A DNA stretch of 64,000 nucleotides from Coriaria nepalensis (Eukaryota > Streptophyta > Magnoliopsida > Cucurbitales > Coriariaceae). Position 1 is the first letter of the stretch. Each line of letters opens with the position of its first letter. Position numbers and translations under genes: made by a program. Location of the stretch: positions 27,249,501-27,313,500 of the forward strand of contig CP114481.1 in the NCBI GenBank assembly GCA_027186245.1, read 5' to 3'. Shown piece by piece: positions 1 to 14,471 of this stretch. Below the pieces are notes generated by a model. It was not told the origin of the DNA, searched no databases, and saw only the letters and a program-made list of their open reading frames with translations.

Positions 1-1990
1 TAAAGAGCATATCATTTAGCCTTTTGATATCATTAAATTCTTTGAAAGTACTTCGAACTAATTCTATTATTGCATTTAAAACACGACATTCATGCATAAC
101 TTGCAATTGCTCTACTGAAGGCAACTATGCATTTTTTTAGTGTTAAAGTCATATTATTGCATCTCTTTTACTCATTAAATCATTCTAAATCACTTCAGAT
201 GAAATTCACCTTTTAAACATGACTCTCGTGCATAACTTGCAACAGATCTATTGAAGTCGACTATACATTTACTTAGCCTTAAAATCATGTCATTGAGGTT
301 CTTCTAGTCATTAAATCATTATAAATGAAATAGAACGAATTATATTTTTGCCCTTCAAACATGATTTTCTTACATAACTTACAATTAATCTATTGAAGAC
401 AACAATGCTTTATTTTAGCGTTAAAGAGCATATCATTTAGCCTTTTGATATCATTAAATTGTTTGAAAGCACTTCGAACCAATTCTTTTTTTGCCTTTAA
501 AACACGACTTTCAGGCATAACTTGCAATCGATCTACTGAAGGCAACTATGCATTTTTTTAGTGTTAAAGTCATATTATTGAATCGCTTTTACTCATTATA
601 TCATTTTAAATCACTTCAGACGAAATTCACCTTTTAAACATGACTTTCGTGCATAACTTGTAGTTGATCTATTGAAGGCAACTATACGTTTACTTAGCCT
701 TAAAATCATGTCATTGAGGCTCCTCTAGTCATTAAATCATTATAAATGAAATCGAACGAATTATATTTTTGCCCTTCAAACATGATTTTCTTACATAACT
801 TACAATTAATCTAATGAAGACAACAATGCTTTATTTTAGCGTTAAAGAGCATATCATTTAGCCTTTTGATATCATTAAATTGTTTGAAAGCACTTCGAAC
901 TAATTCTATTTTCGCATTTAAAACACGACTTTCATGCATAACTTGCGATTGATCTACTGAAGGCAACTATGCATTTTTTTAGTGTTAAAGTCATATTATT
1001 GCATCTCTTTTACTCATTAAATCATTCTAAATCACTTCAGATGAAATTCACCTTTTAAACATGACTCTCGTGCATAACTTGCAGCAGATCTATTGAAGTC
1101 GACTATACATTTACTTAGCCTTAAAATCATGTCATTGAGGCTCTTCTAGTCGTTAAATCATTATAAATGAATTCGAAGGAATTATATTTTTGCCCTTCAA
1201 ACATGATTTTCTTACATAACTTACAATTAATCTATTGAAGACAACAATGCTTTATTTTAGCGTTAAAGAGCATATCATTTAGCTTTTTGATATCATTAAA
1301 TTGTTTGAAAGCACTTCGAACTAATTCTATTTTCGCATTTAAAACACGACTTTCATGCATAACTTGCGATTGATCTACTGAAGGCAACTATGCATTTTTT
1401 TACTGTTGAAGTCATATTATTGCATCTCTTTTACTCATTAAATCATTCTGAATCACTTCAGATGAAATTCACCTTTTAAACATGACTCTCGTGCATAACT
1501 TGCAGCAGATCTATTGAAGGCGACTATACATTTACTTAGCCTTAAAATCATGTCATTGAGACTCTTCTAGTCATTAAATCATTAAAATGAAATCGAACGA
1601 ATTATATTTTTGCCCTTCAAACATGAATTTCTTACATAACTTACAATTAATCTATTGAAGACAACAATGCTTTATTTTAGCGTTAAAGAGCATATCATTT
1701 AGTCTTTTGATATCATTAAATTGTTTGAAAGCAGTTCGAACTAATTCTATTTTCGCATTTAAAACACGACTTTCATGAATAACTTGCGATTGATCTACTG
1801 AAGGCAACTACGCATTTTTTTAGTGTTAAAGTCATATTATTGCATCTCGTTTACTGAGTAAACATTCTAAATCACTTCAGACAAAATTTGGCTTTTAAAC
1901 ATGACTTTCGTGCATAACTTGCAGTTGATCTATTAAAGGCAACTATACATTTACTTACTTAAAATCATGTCATTGAGGCTCTTCTAGTCG
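1..1990 (+). repeat. Left-edge block, simple 421-bp period
   Basis: Four consecutive C subunits here read atgctttattttagcg (405, 826, 1247, 1667), spaced 421, 421 and 420 bp, and their B partners end in acttacaattaatct and ctattgaagac. Neighbouring units are of one variant class rather than alternating, so the local unit is the single 421-bp trimer. From about 2 kb onward the variants change to the mixed set. The class reappears near 3350, 45.77, 46.6, 61.3, 61.75, 62.6, 63.0 and 63.85 kb. The window opens in the middle of a C subunit. Confidence 0.75.
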
Positions 1991-3852
1991 TTAAATCATT
2001 ATAAATGAATTCGAACGAATTATATTTTTGCCCTTCAAACATGATTTTCTTACATAACCTGCAATTAATCTATTGAATACAACAATGCATTATTTTAGCC
2101 TTCAAGAGCTATCATTCAGTCTTTTGATATCGTTAAATTGTTTCAAAGCACTTCGAACCAATTCTATTTTTGCATTTAATACACGACTTTCATGCATAAC
2201 TTGCGATTGATCTACTGAAGGCAACTATGCATTTTTTTAATGTTAAAGTCAAATTATTGCATGTCTTTTACTCATTAAATCATTCTAAATCACTTTAGAC
2301 GAAATTCACCTTTTAAACATGACTTTCGTGCATAACTTGCAGTTGATCTATTGAAAGCAACTATGCATTTACTTAGCCTTAAAATCATGTCATTGAGGCT
2401 CTTCTAGCCATTAAATCATTATAAATGAATTCGAACGAATCATATTTTTGCCCTTCAAACATGATTTTCTTGCATAACCTGCAATTTATCTATTGAATAC
2501 AAAAATGCATTATTTTAGCCTTAAAGAGCATATCATTCAGTATTTTCAGATCATTAAATTATTTGAAAGCATTCCGAACTAATTCTATTTTTGCATATAA
2601 AACACGACTTTCATGCATAACTTGCAATTGATCTACTGATGGCAACTATGCATTTTTTTTGTGAAAGTCATATTATTGCATCTCGTTTACTCAACAAATA
2701 ATTCTAAATCAATTCAGACGAAATTCGGCTTTTAAACATAACTTTCGTGCATAACTTGCAGTTGATCTATTAAAGGCAACTATACATTTACTTAGCCTTA
2801 AAATCATGTCATTGAGGCTCTTCTAGTCATTAAATCATTATAAATGAAATCGAAGGAATTATATTTTTTCCCTTCAAACATGATTTTCTTACATAACCTG
2901 CAATTTATCTATTGAATACAAAAATGCATTATTTTAGCCCTAAAGAGAATATCATTCAGTCTTTTCAGATCGTTAAATTATTTGAAAGCATTTCGAACTA
3001 ATTCTATTTTTGCATTTAAAACACGATTTTCATGCATAACTTGCAATTGATCTACTGATGGCAACTATGCATTTTTTTTTTGTTAAAGTCATATTATTGC
3101 ATCTCGTTTACTCAGCAAATCATTCTAAATCACTTCAGACAAAATTCGGCTTTTAAACATAACTTTCGTGCATAACTTGCTGTTGATCTATTAAAGGCAA
3201 CTATACATTTACTTAGCTTTAAAATCATGTCATTGAGGCTCTTCTAGTCATTAAATCATTATAAATGAAATCGAACGAATTATATTTTTGCCCTTGAAAC
3301 ATGATTTTCTTACATAACTTACAATTAATCTATTGAAAACAACAATGCTTTATTTTAGCGTTAAAGAGCATATCATTTAGCCTTTTGATATCATTAAATT
3401 GTTTGAAAGCACTTCGAACTAATTCTATTTTCGCATTTAAAACACGACTTTCATGCATAACTTGCGATTGATCTACTGAAGGCAACTATGCATTTTTTTA
3501 GTGTTGAAGTCATATTATTGCATCTCTTTTACTCATTAAATCATTCTGAATCACTTCAGACGAAAATCACCTTTTAAACACGACTTTCGTGCATAACTTG
3601 CAGTTGATCTATTAAAGGCAACTATACATTTACTTAGCTTTAAAATCATGTCATTGAGGCTCTTCTAGTCATTAAATCATTATAAATGAAATCGAACGAA
3701 TCATATTTTTGCTCTTCAAACATGATTTTCTTGCATAACCTGCAATTTATCTATTGAATACAAAAATGCATTATTTTAGCCCTAAAGAGAATATCACTCA
3801 GTCTTTTCAGATCATTAAATTATTTGAAAACATTTCGAACTAATTCTATTTT

Positions 3853-6226
3853 TGCATTTAAAACACGACATTCATGCATAACTTGCAATTGATCTACTGA
3901 AGGCAACTATGCATTTTTTTAGTGTTAAAGTCATATTATTGCATCTATTTTACTCATTAAATCATTCTAAATCACTTCAGACGAAATTCACCTTTTAAAC
4001 ATGACTTTCATGCATAACTTGCAGTTGATCTATTGAAGGCAACTATACATTTACTTAGCCTTAAAATCATGTCATTGAGGCTCTCCTAGCCATTAAATCA
4101 TTATAAATGAATTCGAACGAATCGTATTTTTGCCCTTCAAACACGATTTTCTTACATAACCTGCAATTTATCTATTGAATACAAAAATGCATTATTTTAG
4201 CCCTAAAGAGCATATCATTCAGTCTTTTCAGAACATTAAATTATTTGAAAGCATTTCGAACTAATTCTATTTTTTTATTTAAAACACGACTTTGATGCAT
4301 AACTTGCAATTGATCTACTGATGGCAACTATGCAATTTTTTTGTGTTAAAATCATATTATTGCATCTCTTTTACTCATTAAATCATTCTAAATCACTTCC
4401 GACGAAATTCACCTTTTAAACATGACTTTCGTCCATAACTTGCAGTTGATCTATGGAAAGAAACTATGCATTTACTTAGGCTTAAAATCATGTCATTGAG
4501 GCTCTTCTAGCCATTAAATCATTATAAATGAATTCGAACGTATCATATTTTTGCCCTTCAAACATGATTTTCTTGCATAACCTGCAATTTATCTATTGAA
4601 TACAAAAATGCATTATTTTAGCCCTAAAGAGAATATCACTCAGTCTTTTCAGATCATTAAATTATTTGAAAACATTTCGAACTAATTCTATTTTTGCATT
4701 TAAAACACGACATTCATGCATAACTTGCAATTGATCTACTGAAGGCAACTATGCATTGTTTTAGTGTTAAAGTCATATTATTGCATCTCGTTTACTCAGC
4801 AAATCATTCTAAATCACTTCAAACAAAATTCGGCTTTTAAACATGACTTTCGTGCATAACTTGCAGTTGATCTATTAAAGGCAACTATACATTTACTTAG
4901 CCTTAAAATCATGTCATTGAGGCTCTTCTAGTCGTTAAATAATTATAAATGAATTCGGACGAATCATATTTTTGCCCTTCAAACATGATTTTCTTACATA
5001 ACTTGCAATTAATCTATTGAATACAACAATGCATTATTTTAGTCTTAAAGAGCTATCATTCAGTCTTTCGATATCATTAAATTGTCTGAAAGCACTTCGA
5101 ACTAATTCTATTTTTGCATTTAAAACACGACATTCATGCATAACTTGCAATTGATCTACTGAAGGCAACTATGCATTGTTTTAGTGTTAAAGTCATATTA
5201 TTGCATCTCTTTTACTCCTTAAATCATTCTAAATCACTTCAGACGAAATTCACCTTTTAAACATGACTTTCGTGCATAACTTGCAGTTGATCTATTGAAA
5301 GTAACTATGCATTTACTTAGCCATAAAATCATGTCACTGAGGCTCTTCTAGCCATTAAATCATTATAAATGAATTCGAACGAATCATATTTTTGCCCTTC
5401 AAACATGATTTTCTTACGTAACCTGCAATTTATCTATTGAATACAAAAATGCATTATTTTAGCCCTAAAGAGCATATCATTCAGTCTTTTCAGATCATTA
5501 AATTATTTGAAAGCATTTCGAACTAATTCTATTTTTTTATTTAAAACACGACTTTCATGCATAACTTGCAATTGATCTACTGATGGCAACTATGGATTTT
5601 TTTTGTGTTAAAGTCATATTATTGCATCTCGTTTACTCAGCAAATCATTCTAAATCACTTCAGATGAAATTCGGCTTTTAAACATGACTTTCGTGCATAA
5701 CTTGCAGTTGATCTATTAAAGGCAACTATACATTTACTTAGCCTTAAAATCATGTCATTGAGGCACTTCTAGTCATTAAATCATTGTAAATGAAATCGAA
5801 GGAATTATATTTTTGCCCTTCAAACATGATTTTCTTACATAACCTGCAATTAATGTATTGGAAACAACAATGCATTATTTTAGCCTTAAAGAGCTATCAT
5901 TCAGTCTTTTGATATCATTAAATTGTTTGAAAGCACTTTAAACCAATTCTATTTTTGCATTTAAAACACAACTTTCATGCATAACTTGCGATTGATCTAC
6001 TGAAGGCAACTATGCATTTTTTTAGTGTTAAAGTCATATTCTTGCATCTCTTTTACTCATTAAATCATTCTAAATCACTTCAGACGAAATTCACCTTTTA
6101 AACATGACTTTCGGGCATAACTTGCAGTAGATCTATTGAAAGCAACTTTGCATTTACTTAGCCTTAAAATCATGTCACTGAGGCTCTTCTAGCCATTAAA
6201 TCATTATAAATGAATTCGAACGAATC
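3853..6226 (+). repeat. Segment duplicated at +3786 bp (copy 1)
   Basis: This stretch matches 7639-10012 with a constant offset of 3786 bp, nine repeat units. Shared rare markers include ctctcctagcc (4081 and 7867), ttaaataattataaatg (near 4936 and 8722), aatgtattggaaac (5853 and 9639) and gcagtagatc (near 6124 and 9910). The match breaks down at about 6226, where this copy reads gaatcat and the partner gaatcgt. A patch at about 4708-4765 differs from the partner at several clustered positions, as if converted by another unit. Confidence 0.8.
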
Positions 6227-7638
6227 ATATTTTTGCCTTTCAAACATGATTTTCTTACATAACCTGCAATTTATTTATTGAATACAAAAATGCATTATTT
6301 TAGCCCTAAAGAGAATATCATTCAGTCTTTTGAGATCGTTAAATTATTTGAAAGCATTTCGAACTAATTCTATTTTTGCATTTAAAACACGATTTTCATG
6401 CATAACTTGCAATTGATCTACTGATGGCAACTATGCATTGTTTTAGTGTTAAAGTCATATTATTGCATCTCTTTTACTCATTAAATCATTCTAAATCACT
6501 TCAGACGAAATTCACCTTTTAAACATGACTTTCGTGCATAACTTGCAGTTGATCTATTGAAAGCAACTATACATTTACTTAGCCTTAAAATCATGTCATT
6601 GAGGCTCTCCTAGCCATTAAATCATTATAAATGAATTCGAACGAATCGTATTTTTGCCCTTCAAACACGATTTTCTTACATAACCTGCAATTTATCTATT
6701 GAATACAAAAATGCATTATTTTAGCCCTAAAGAGCATATCATTCAGTCTTTTCAGAACATTAAATTATTTGAAAGCATTTCGAACTAATTCTATTTTTTT
6801 ATTTAAAACACGACTTTCATGCATAACTTGCAATTGATCTACAGATGGCAACTATGCAATTTTTTTGTGTTAAAATCATATTATTGCATCTCGTTTACTC
6901 AGCAAATCATTCTAAATCACTTCAGACAAAATTCGGCTTTTAAACATGACTTTCGTGCATAACTTGCAGTTGATCTATTAAAGGCAACTATACATTTACT
7001 TAGCCTTAAAATCATGTCATTGAGGCTCTTCTAGTCGTTAAATCATTATAAATGAATTAGAACGAATTATATTTTTGCCCTTCAAACATGATTTTCTTAC
7101 ATAACTTGCAATTAATCTATTGAATACAACAATGCATTATTTTAGTCTTAAAGAGCTATCATTCAGTCTTTTGATATCATTAAATTGTCTGAAAGCACTT
7201 CGAACTAATTCTATTTTTGCATTTAAAACACGACATTCATGCATAATTTGCAATTGATCTACTGAAGGCAACTATGCATTGTTTTAGTGTTAAAGTCATA
7301 TTATTGCATCTCTTTTACTCATTAAATCATTCTAAATCACTTCAGACGAAATTCGGCTTCTAAACATGACCTTCGCGCATAAGTTGCAGTTGATCTATTG
7401 AAGGCAACTATACATTTACTTAGCCTTAAAATCATGTCATTGAGGCTCTTCTAGTCATTAAATCATTATATATGCAATCGAACGAATTATATTTTTGCCC
7501 TTCAAACATGATTTTCTTACATAACCTGCAATTAATCTATTGAAGACAACAATGCATTATTTTAGCCTTAAAGAGCATATCATTCAGTCTTTTGATATCA
7601 TTAAATTGTTTGAAACCACTTCGAACTAATTCAATTAT

Positions 7639-10012
7639 TGCATTTAAAACACGACATTCATGCATAACTTGCAATTGATCTACTGAAGGCAACTATGCAT
7701 TTTTTTAGTGTTAAAGTCATATTATTGCATCTATTTTACTCATTAAATCATTCTAAATCACTTCAGACGAAATTCACCTTTTAAACATGACTTTCATGCA
7801 TAACTTGCAGTTGATCTATTGAAGGCAACTATACATTTACTTAGCCTTAAAATCATGTCATTGAGGCTCTCCTAGCCATTAAATCATTATAAATGAATTC
7901 GAACGAATCGTATTTTTGCCCTTCAAACACGATTTTCTTACATAACCTGCAATTTATCTATTGAATACAAAAATGCATTATTTTAGCCCTAAAGAGCATA
8001 TCATTCAGTCTTTTCAGAACATTAAATTATTTGAAAGCATTCCGAACTAATTCTATTTTTTTATTTAAAACACGACTTTCATGCATAACTTGCAATTGAT
8101 CTACTGATGGCAACTATGCAATTTTTTTGTGTTAAAATCATATTATTGCATCTCTTTTACTCATTAAATCATTCTAAATCACTTCAGACGAAATTCACCT
8201 TTTAAACATGACTTTCGTCCATAACTTGCAGTTGATCTATGGAAAGAAACTATGCATTTACTTAGGCTTAAAATCATGTCATTGAGGCTCTTCTAGCCAT
8301 TAAATCATTATAAATGAATTCGAACGTATCATATTTTTGCCCTTCAAACATGATTTTCTTGCATAACCTGCAATTTATCTATTGAATACAAAAATGCATT
8401 ATTTTAGCCCTAAAGAGAATATCACTCAGTCTTTTCAGATCATTAAATTATTGGAAAACATTTCGAACTAATTCTATTTTTGCATTTAAAACACGATTTT
8501 CATACATAACTTGCAATTGATCTACTGATGGCAACTATGCATTTTTTTTGTGTTAAAGTCATATTATTGCATCTCGTTTACTCAGCAAATCATTCTAAAT
8601 CACTTCAAACAAAATTCGGCTTTTAAACATGACTTTCGTGCATAACTTGCAGTTGATCTATTAAAGGCAACTATACATTTACTTAGCCTTAAAATCATGT
8701 CATTGAGGCTCTTCTAGTCGTTAAATAATTATAAATGAATTCGGACGAATCATATTTTTGCCCTTCAAACATGATTTTCTTACATAACTTGCAATTAATC
8801 TATTGAATACAACAATGCATTATTTTAGTCTTAAAGAGCTATCATTCAGTCTTTTGATATCATTAAATTGTCTGAAAGCACTTCGAACTAATTCTATTTT
8901 TGCATTTAAAACACGACATTCATGCATAACTTGCAATTGATCTACTGAAGGCAACTATGCATTGTTTTAGTGTTAAAGTCATATTATTGCATCTCTTTTA
9001 CTCCTTAAATCATTCTAAATCACTTCAGACGAAATTCACCTTTTAAACATGACTTTCGTGCATAACTTGCAGTTGATCTATTGAAAGTAACTATGCATTT
9101 ACTTAGCCTTAAAATCATGTCACTGAGGCTCTTCTAGCCATTAAATCATTATAAATGAATTCGAACGAATCATATTTTTGCCCTTCAAACATGATTTTCT
9201 TACGTAACCTGCAATTTATCTATTGAATACAAAAATGCATTATTTTATCCCTAAAGAGCATATCATTCAGTCTTTTCAGATCATTAAATTATTTGAAAGC
9301 ATTTCGAACTAATTCTATTTTTTTATTTAAAACACGACTTTCATGCATAACTTGCAATTGATCTACTGATGGCAACTATGCATTTTTTTTGTGTTAAAGT
9401 CATATTATTGCATTTCGTTTACTCAGCAAATCATTCTAAATCACTTCAGATGAAATTCGGCTTTTAAACATGACTTTCGTGCATAACTTGCAGTTGATCT
9501 ATTAAAGGCAACTATACATTTACTTAGCCTTAAAATCATGTCATTGAGGCACTTCTAGTCATTAAATCATTGTAAATGAAATCGAACGAATTATATTTTT
9601 GCCCTTCAAACATGATTTTCTTACATAACCTGCAATTAATGTATTGGAAACAACAATGCATTATTTTAGCCTTAAAGAGCTATCATTCAGTCTTTTGATA
9701 TCATTAAATTGTTTGAAAGCACTTTAAACCAATTCTATTTTTGCATTTAAAACACAACTTTCATGCATAACTTGCGATTGATCTACTGAAGGCAACTATG
9801 CATTTTTTTAGTGTTAAAGTCATATTCTTGCATCTCTTTTACTCATTAAATCATTCTAAATCACTTTAGACGAAATTCACCTTTTAAACATGACTTTCGT
9901 GCATAACTTGCAGTAGATCTATTGAAAGCAACTTTGCATTTACTTAGCCTTAAAATCATGTCACTGAGGCTCTTCTAGCCATTAAATCATTATAAATGAA
10001 TTCGAACGAATC
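7639..10012 (+). repeat. Segment duplicated at +3786 bp (copy 2)
   Basis: This is the partner of 3853-6226 at an offset of 3786 bp, with the same rare markers in the same order. The part from about 8350 to 9712 is repeated again at 11294-12656, with an offset of 2944 bp (seven units), including the markers ttggaaaacatttcg (near 8450 and 11394) and tattttatccc (9241 and 12185). The same DNA is thus represented at least three times within 10 kb, in different lengths. Confidence 0.8.
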
Positions 10013-11293
10013 GTATTTTTGCCCTTCAAACACGATTTTCTTACATAACCTGCAATTTATCTATTGAATACAAAAATGCATTATTTTAGCCCTAAAGAGC
10101 ATATCATTCAGTCTTTTCAGAACATTAAATTATTTGAAAGCATTCCGAACTAATTCTATTTTTTTATTTAAAACACGACTTTCATGCATAACTTGCAATT
10201 GATCTACTGAAGGCAACTATGCATTTTTTTAGTGTTAAAGTCATATTATTGCATCTCTTTTACTCATTAAATCATTCTAAATCACTTCAGACGAAATTCA
10301 CCTTTTAAACATGACTTTCGTGCTTAACTTGCAGTTGATCTATTGAAAGCAACTATGCATTTACTTAGCCTTAAAATCATGTCACTGAGGCTCTTCTAGC
10401 CATTAAATCATTATAAATGAAATCGAACGAATCATATTTTTGCCCTTCAAACATGATTTTCTTACATAACCTGCAATTTATCTATTGAATACAAAAATGC
10501 ATTATTTTAGCCCTAAAGAGCATATCATTCAGTCTTTTCAGATCATTAAATTATTTGAAAGCATTTCGAACTAATTCTATTTTTTTATTTAAAACACGAC
10601 TTTCATGCATAACTTGCAATTGATCTACTGATGGCAACTATGCATTTTTTTTGTGTTAAAGTCATATTATTGCATCTCGTTTACTCAGCAAATCATTCTA
10701 AATCACTTCAGATGAAATTTGGCTTTTAAACATGACTTTCGTGCATAACTTGCAGTTGATCTATTAAAGGCAACTATATATTTACTTAGCCTTAAAATCA
10801 TGTCATTGAGGCACTTCTAGTCATTAAATCATTGTAAATGAAATCGAACGAATTATATTTTTGCCCTTCAAACATGATTTTCTTACATAACCTGCAATTA
10901 ATCTATTGGATACAGCAATGCATTATTTTAGCCTTAAAGAGCTATCATTCAGTCTTTTGATATCATTAAATTGTTTGAAAGCACTTCGAACTAATTCAAT
11001 TATTGCATTTAAAACACGACATTCATGCATAACTTGCAATTGATCTACTGAAGGCAACTATGCATTTTTTTAGTGTTAAAGTCATATTATTGCATCTATT
11101 TTACTCATTAAATCATTCTAAATCACTTCAGACGAAATTCACCTTTTAAACATGACTTTCATGCATAACTTGCAGTTGATCTATTGAAAGTAACTATGCA
11201 TTTACTTAGCCTTAAAATCATGTCACTGAGGCTCTTCTAGCCATTAAATCATTATAAATGAATTCGAACGAATCATATTTTTGCCTTTCAAAC

Positions 11294-12656
11294 ATGATTT
11301 TCTTGCATAACCTGCAATTTATCTATTGAATACAAAAATGCATTATTTTAGCCCTAAAGAGAATATCACTCAGTCTTTTCAGATCATTAAATTATTGGAA
11401 AACATTTCGAACTAATTCTATTTTTGCATTTAAAACACGATTTTCATACATAACTTGCAATTGATCTACTGATGGCAACTATGCATTTTTTTTGTGTTAA
11501 AGTCATATTATTGCATCTCGTTTACTCAGCAAATCATTCTAAATCACTTCAAACAAAATTCGGCTTTTAAACATGACTTTCGTGTATAACTTGCAGTTGA
11601 TCTATTAAAGGCAACTATACATTTACTTAGCCTTAAAATCATGTCATTGAGGCTCTTCTAGTCGTTAAATAATTATAAATGAATTCGGACGAATCATATT
11701 TTTGCCCTTCAAATATGATTTTCTTACATAACTTGCAATTAATCTATTGAATACAACAATGCATTATTTTAGTCTTAAAGAGCTATCATTCAGTCTTTTG
11801 ATATCATTAAATTGTCTGAAAGCACTTCGAACTAATTCTATTTTTGCATTTAAAACACGACATTCATGCATAACTTGCAATTGATCTACTGAAGGCAACT
11901 ATGCATTGTTTTAGTGTTAAAGTCATATTATTGCATCTCTTTTACTCCTTAAATCATTCTAAATCACTTCAGACGAAATTCACCTTTTAAACATGACTTT
12001 CGTGCATAACTTGCAGTTGATCTATTGAAAGTAACTATGCATTTACTTAGCCTTAAAATCATGTCACTGAGGCTCTTCTAGCCATTAAATCATTATAAAT
12101 GAATTCGAACGAATCATATTTTTGCCCTTCAAACATGATTTTCTTACGTAACCTGCAATTTATCTATTGAATACAAAAATGCATTATTTTATCCCTAAAG
12201 AGCATATCATTCAGTCTTTTCAGATCATTAAATTATTTGAAAGCATTTCGAACTAATTCTATTTTTTTATTTAAAACACGACTTTCATGCATAACTTGCA
12301 ATTGATCTACTGATGGCAACTATGCATTTTTTTTGTGTTAAAGTCATATTATTGCATTTCGTTTACTCAGCAAATCATTCTAAATCACTTCAGATGAAAT
12401 TCGGCTTTTAAACATGACTTTCATGCATAACTTGCAGTTGATCTATTAAAGGCAACTATACATTTACTTAGCCTTAAAATCATGTCATTGAGGCACTTCT
12501 AGTCATTAAATCATTGTAAATGAAATCGAACGAATTATATTTTTGCCCTTCAAACATGATTTTCTTACATAACCTGCAATTAATGTATTGGAAACAACAA
12601 TGCATTATTTTAGCCTTAAAGAGCTATCATTCAGTCTTTTGATATCATTAAATTGT
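11294..12656 (+). repeat. Third copy of the 8.35-9.71 kb segment (+2944 bp)
   Basis: The segment aligns with 8350-9712 at a constant offset of 2944 bp. At its right end the array does not continue as it does after 9712. It repeats its own last two units instead (see the 841-bp duplication), and only after about 13496 resumes the sequence that follows 9712, with gcactttaaac and later gcagtagatc. This is the expected trace of a two-unit insertion by unequal exchange. Confidence 0.75.
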
Positions 12657-13495
12657 CTGAAAGCACTTCGAACTAATTCTATTTTTGCATTTAAAACACG
12701 ACATTCATGCATAACTTGCAATTGATCTACTGAAGGCAACTATGCATTGTTTTAGTGTTAAAGTCATATTATTGCATCTCTTTTACTCCTTAAATCATTC
12801 TAAATCACTTCAGACGAAATTCACCTTTTAAACATGACTTTCGTGCATAACTTGCAGTTGATCTATTGAAAGTAACTATGCATTTACTTAGCCTTAAAAT
12901 CATGTCACTGAGGCTCTTCTAGCCATTAAATCATTATAAATGAATTCGAACGAATCATATTTTTGCCCTTCAAACATGATTTTCTTACGTAACCTGCAAT
13001 TTATCTATTGAATACAAAAATGCATTATTTTATCCCTAAAGAGCATATCATTCAGTCTTTTCAGATCATTAAATTATTTGAAAGCATTTCGAACTAATTC
13101 TATTTTTTTATTTAAAACACGACTTTCATGCATAACTTGCAATTGATCTACTGATGGCAACTATGCATTTTTTTTGTGTTAAAGTCATATTATTGCATTT
13201 CGTTTACTCAGCAAATCATTCTAAATCACTTCAGATGAAATTCGGCTTTTAAACATGACTTTCGTGCATAACTTGCAGTTGATCTATTAAAGGCAACTAT
13301 ACATTTACTTAGCCTTAAAATCATGTCATTGAGGCACTTCTAGTCATTAAATCATTGTAAATGAAATCGAACGAATTATATTTTTGCCCTTCAAACATGA
13401 TTTTCTTACATAACCTGCAATTAATGTATTGGAAACAACAATGCATTATTTTAGCCTTAAAGAGCTATCATTCAGTCTTTTGATATCATTAAATT
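11814..13495 (+). repeat. Tandem 841-bp (two-unit) duplication
   Basis: About 11814-12654 and 12655-13495 are near-identical neighbours. The marker tattttatccc occurs at 12185 and 13026, 841 bp apart, and gtctgaaagcac, tactccttaaatc and gtattggaaac recur in step. Each copy holds two A-B-C trimers of different variant class, so the local higher-order unit is a dimer of trimers. Confidence 0.75.
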
Positions 13496-14471
13496 GTTTG
13501 AAAGCACTTTAAACGAATTCTATTTTTGCATTTAAAACACAACTTTCATGCATAACTTGCGATTGATCTACTGAAGGCAACTATGCATTTTTTTAGTGTT
13601 AAAGTCATATTCTTGCATCTCTTTTACTCATTAAATCATTCTAAATCACTTTAGACGAAATTCACCTTTTAAACATGACTTTCGTGCATAACTTGCAGTA
13701 GATCTATTGAAAGCAACTTTGCATTTACTTAGCCTTAAAATCATGTCACTGAGGCTCTTCTAGCCATTAAATCATTATAAATGAATTCGAACGAATCATA
13801 TTTTTGCCTTTCAAACATGATTTTCTTACATAACCTGCAATTTATCTATTGAATACAAAAATGCATTATTTTAGCCCTAAAGAGAATATCATTTAGTCTT
13901 TTCAGATCGTTAAATTATTTGAAAGCATTTCGAACTAATTCTATTTTTGCATTTAAAACACGATTTTCATGCATAACTTGCAATTGATCTACTGATGGCA
14001 ACTATGCATTGTTTTAGTGTTAAAGTCATATTATTGCATCTCTTTTACTCATTAAATCATTCTAAATCACTTCAGACGAAATTCACCTTTTAAACATGAC
14101 TTTCGTGCATAACTTGCAGTTGATCTATTAAAGGCAACTATACATTTACTTAGCCTTAAAATCATGTCATTGAGGCTCTTCTAGTCGTTGAATCATTATA
14201 AATGAATTCGGACGAATCATATTTTTGCCCTTCAAACATGATTTTCTTACATAACTTGCAATTAATCTATTGAATACAACAATGCATTATTTTAGTCTTA
14301 AAGAGCTATCATTCAGTCTTTTGATATCATTAAATTGTCTGAAAGCACTTCGAACTAATTCTATTTTTGCATTTAAAGCACGACATTCATGCATAACTTG
14401 CAATTGATCTACTGAAGGCAACTATGCATTTTTTTAGTGTTAAAGTTATATTATTGCATCTCTTTTACTCA

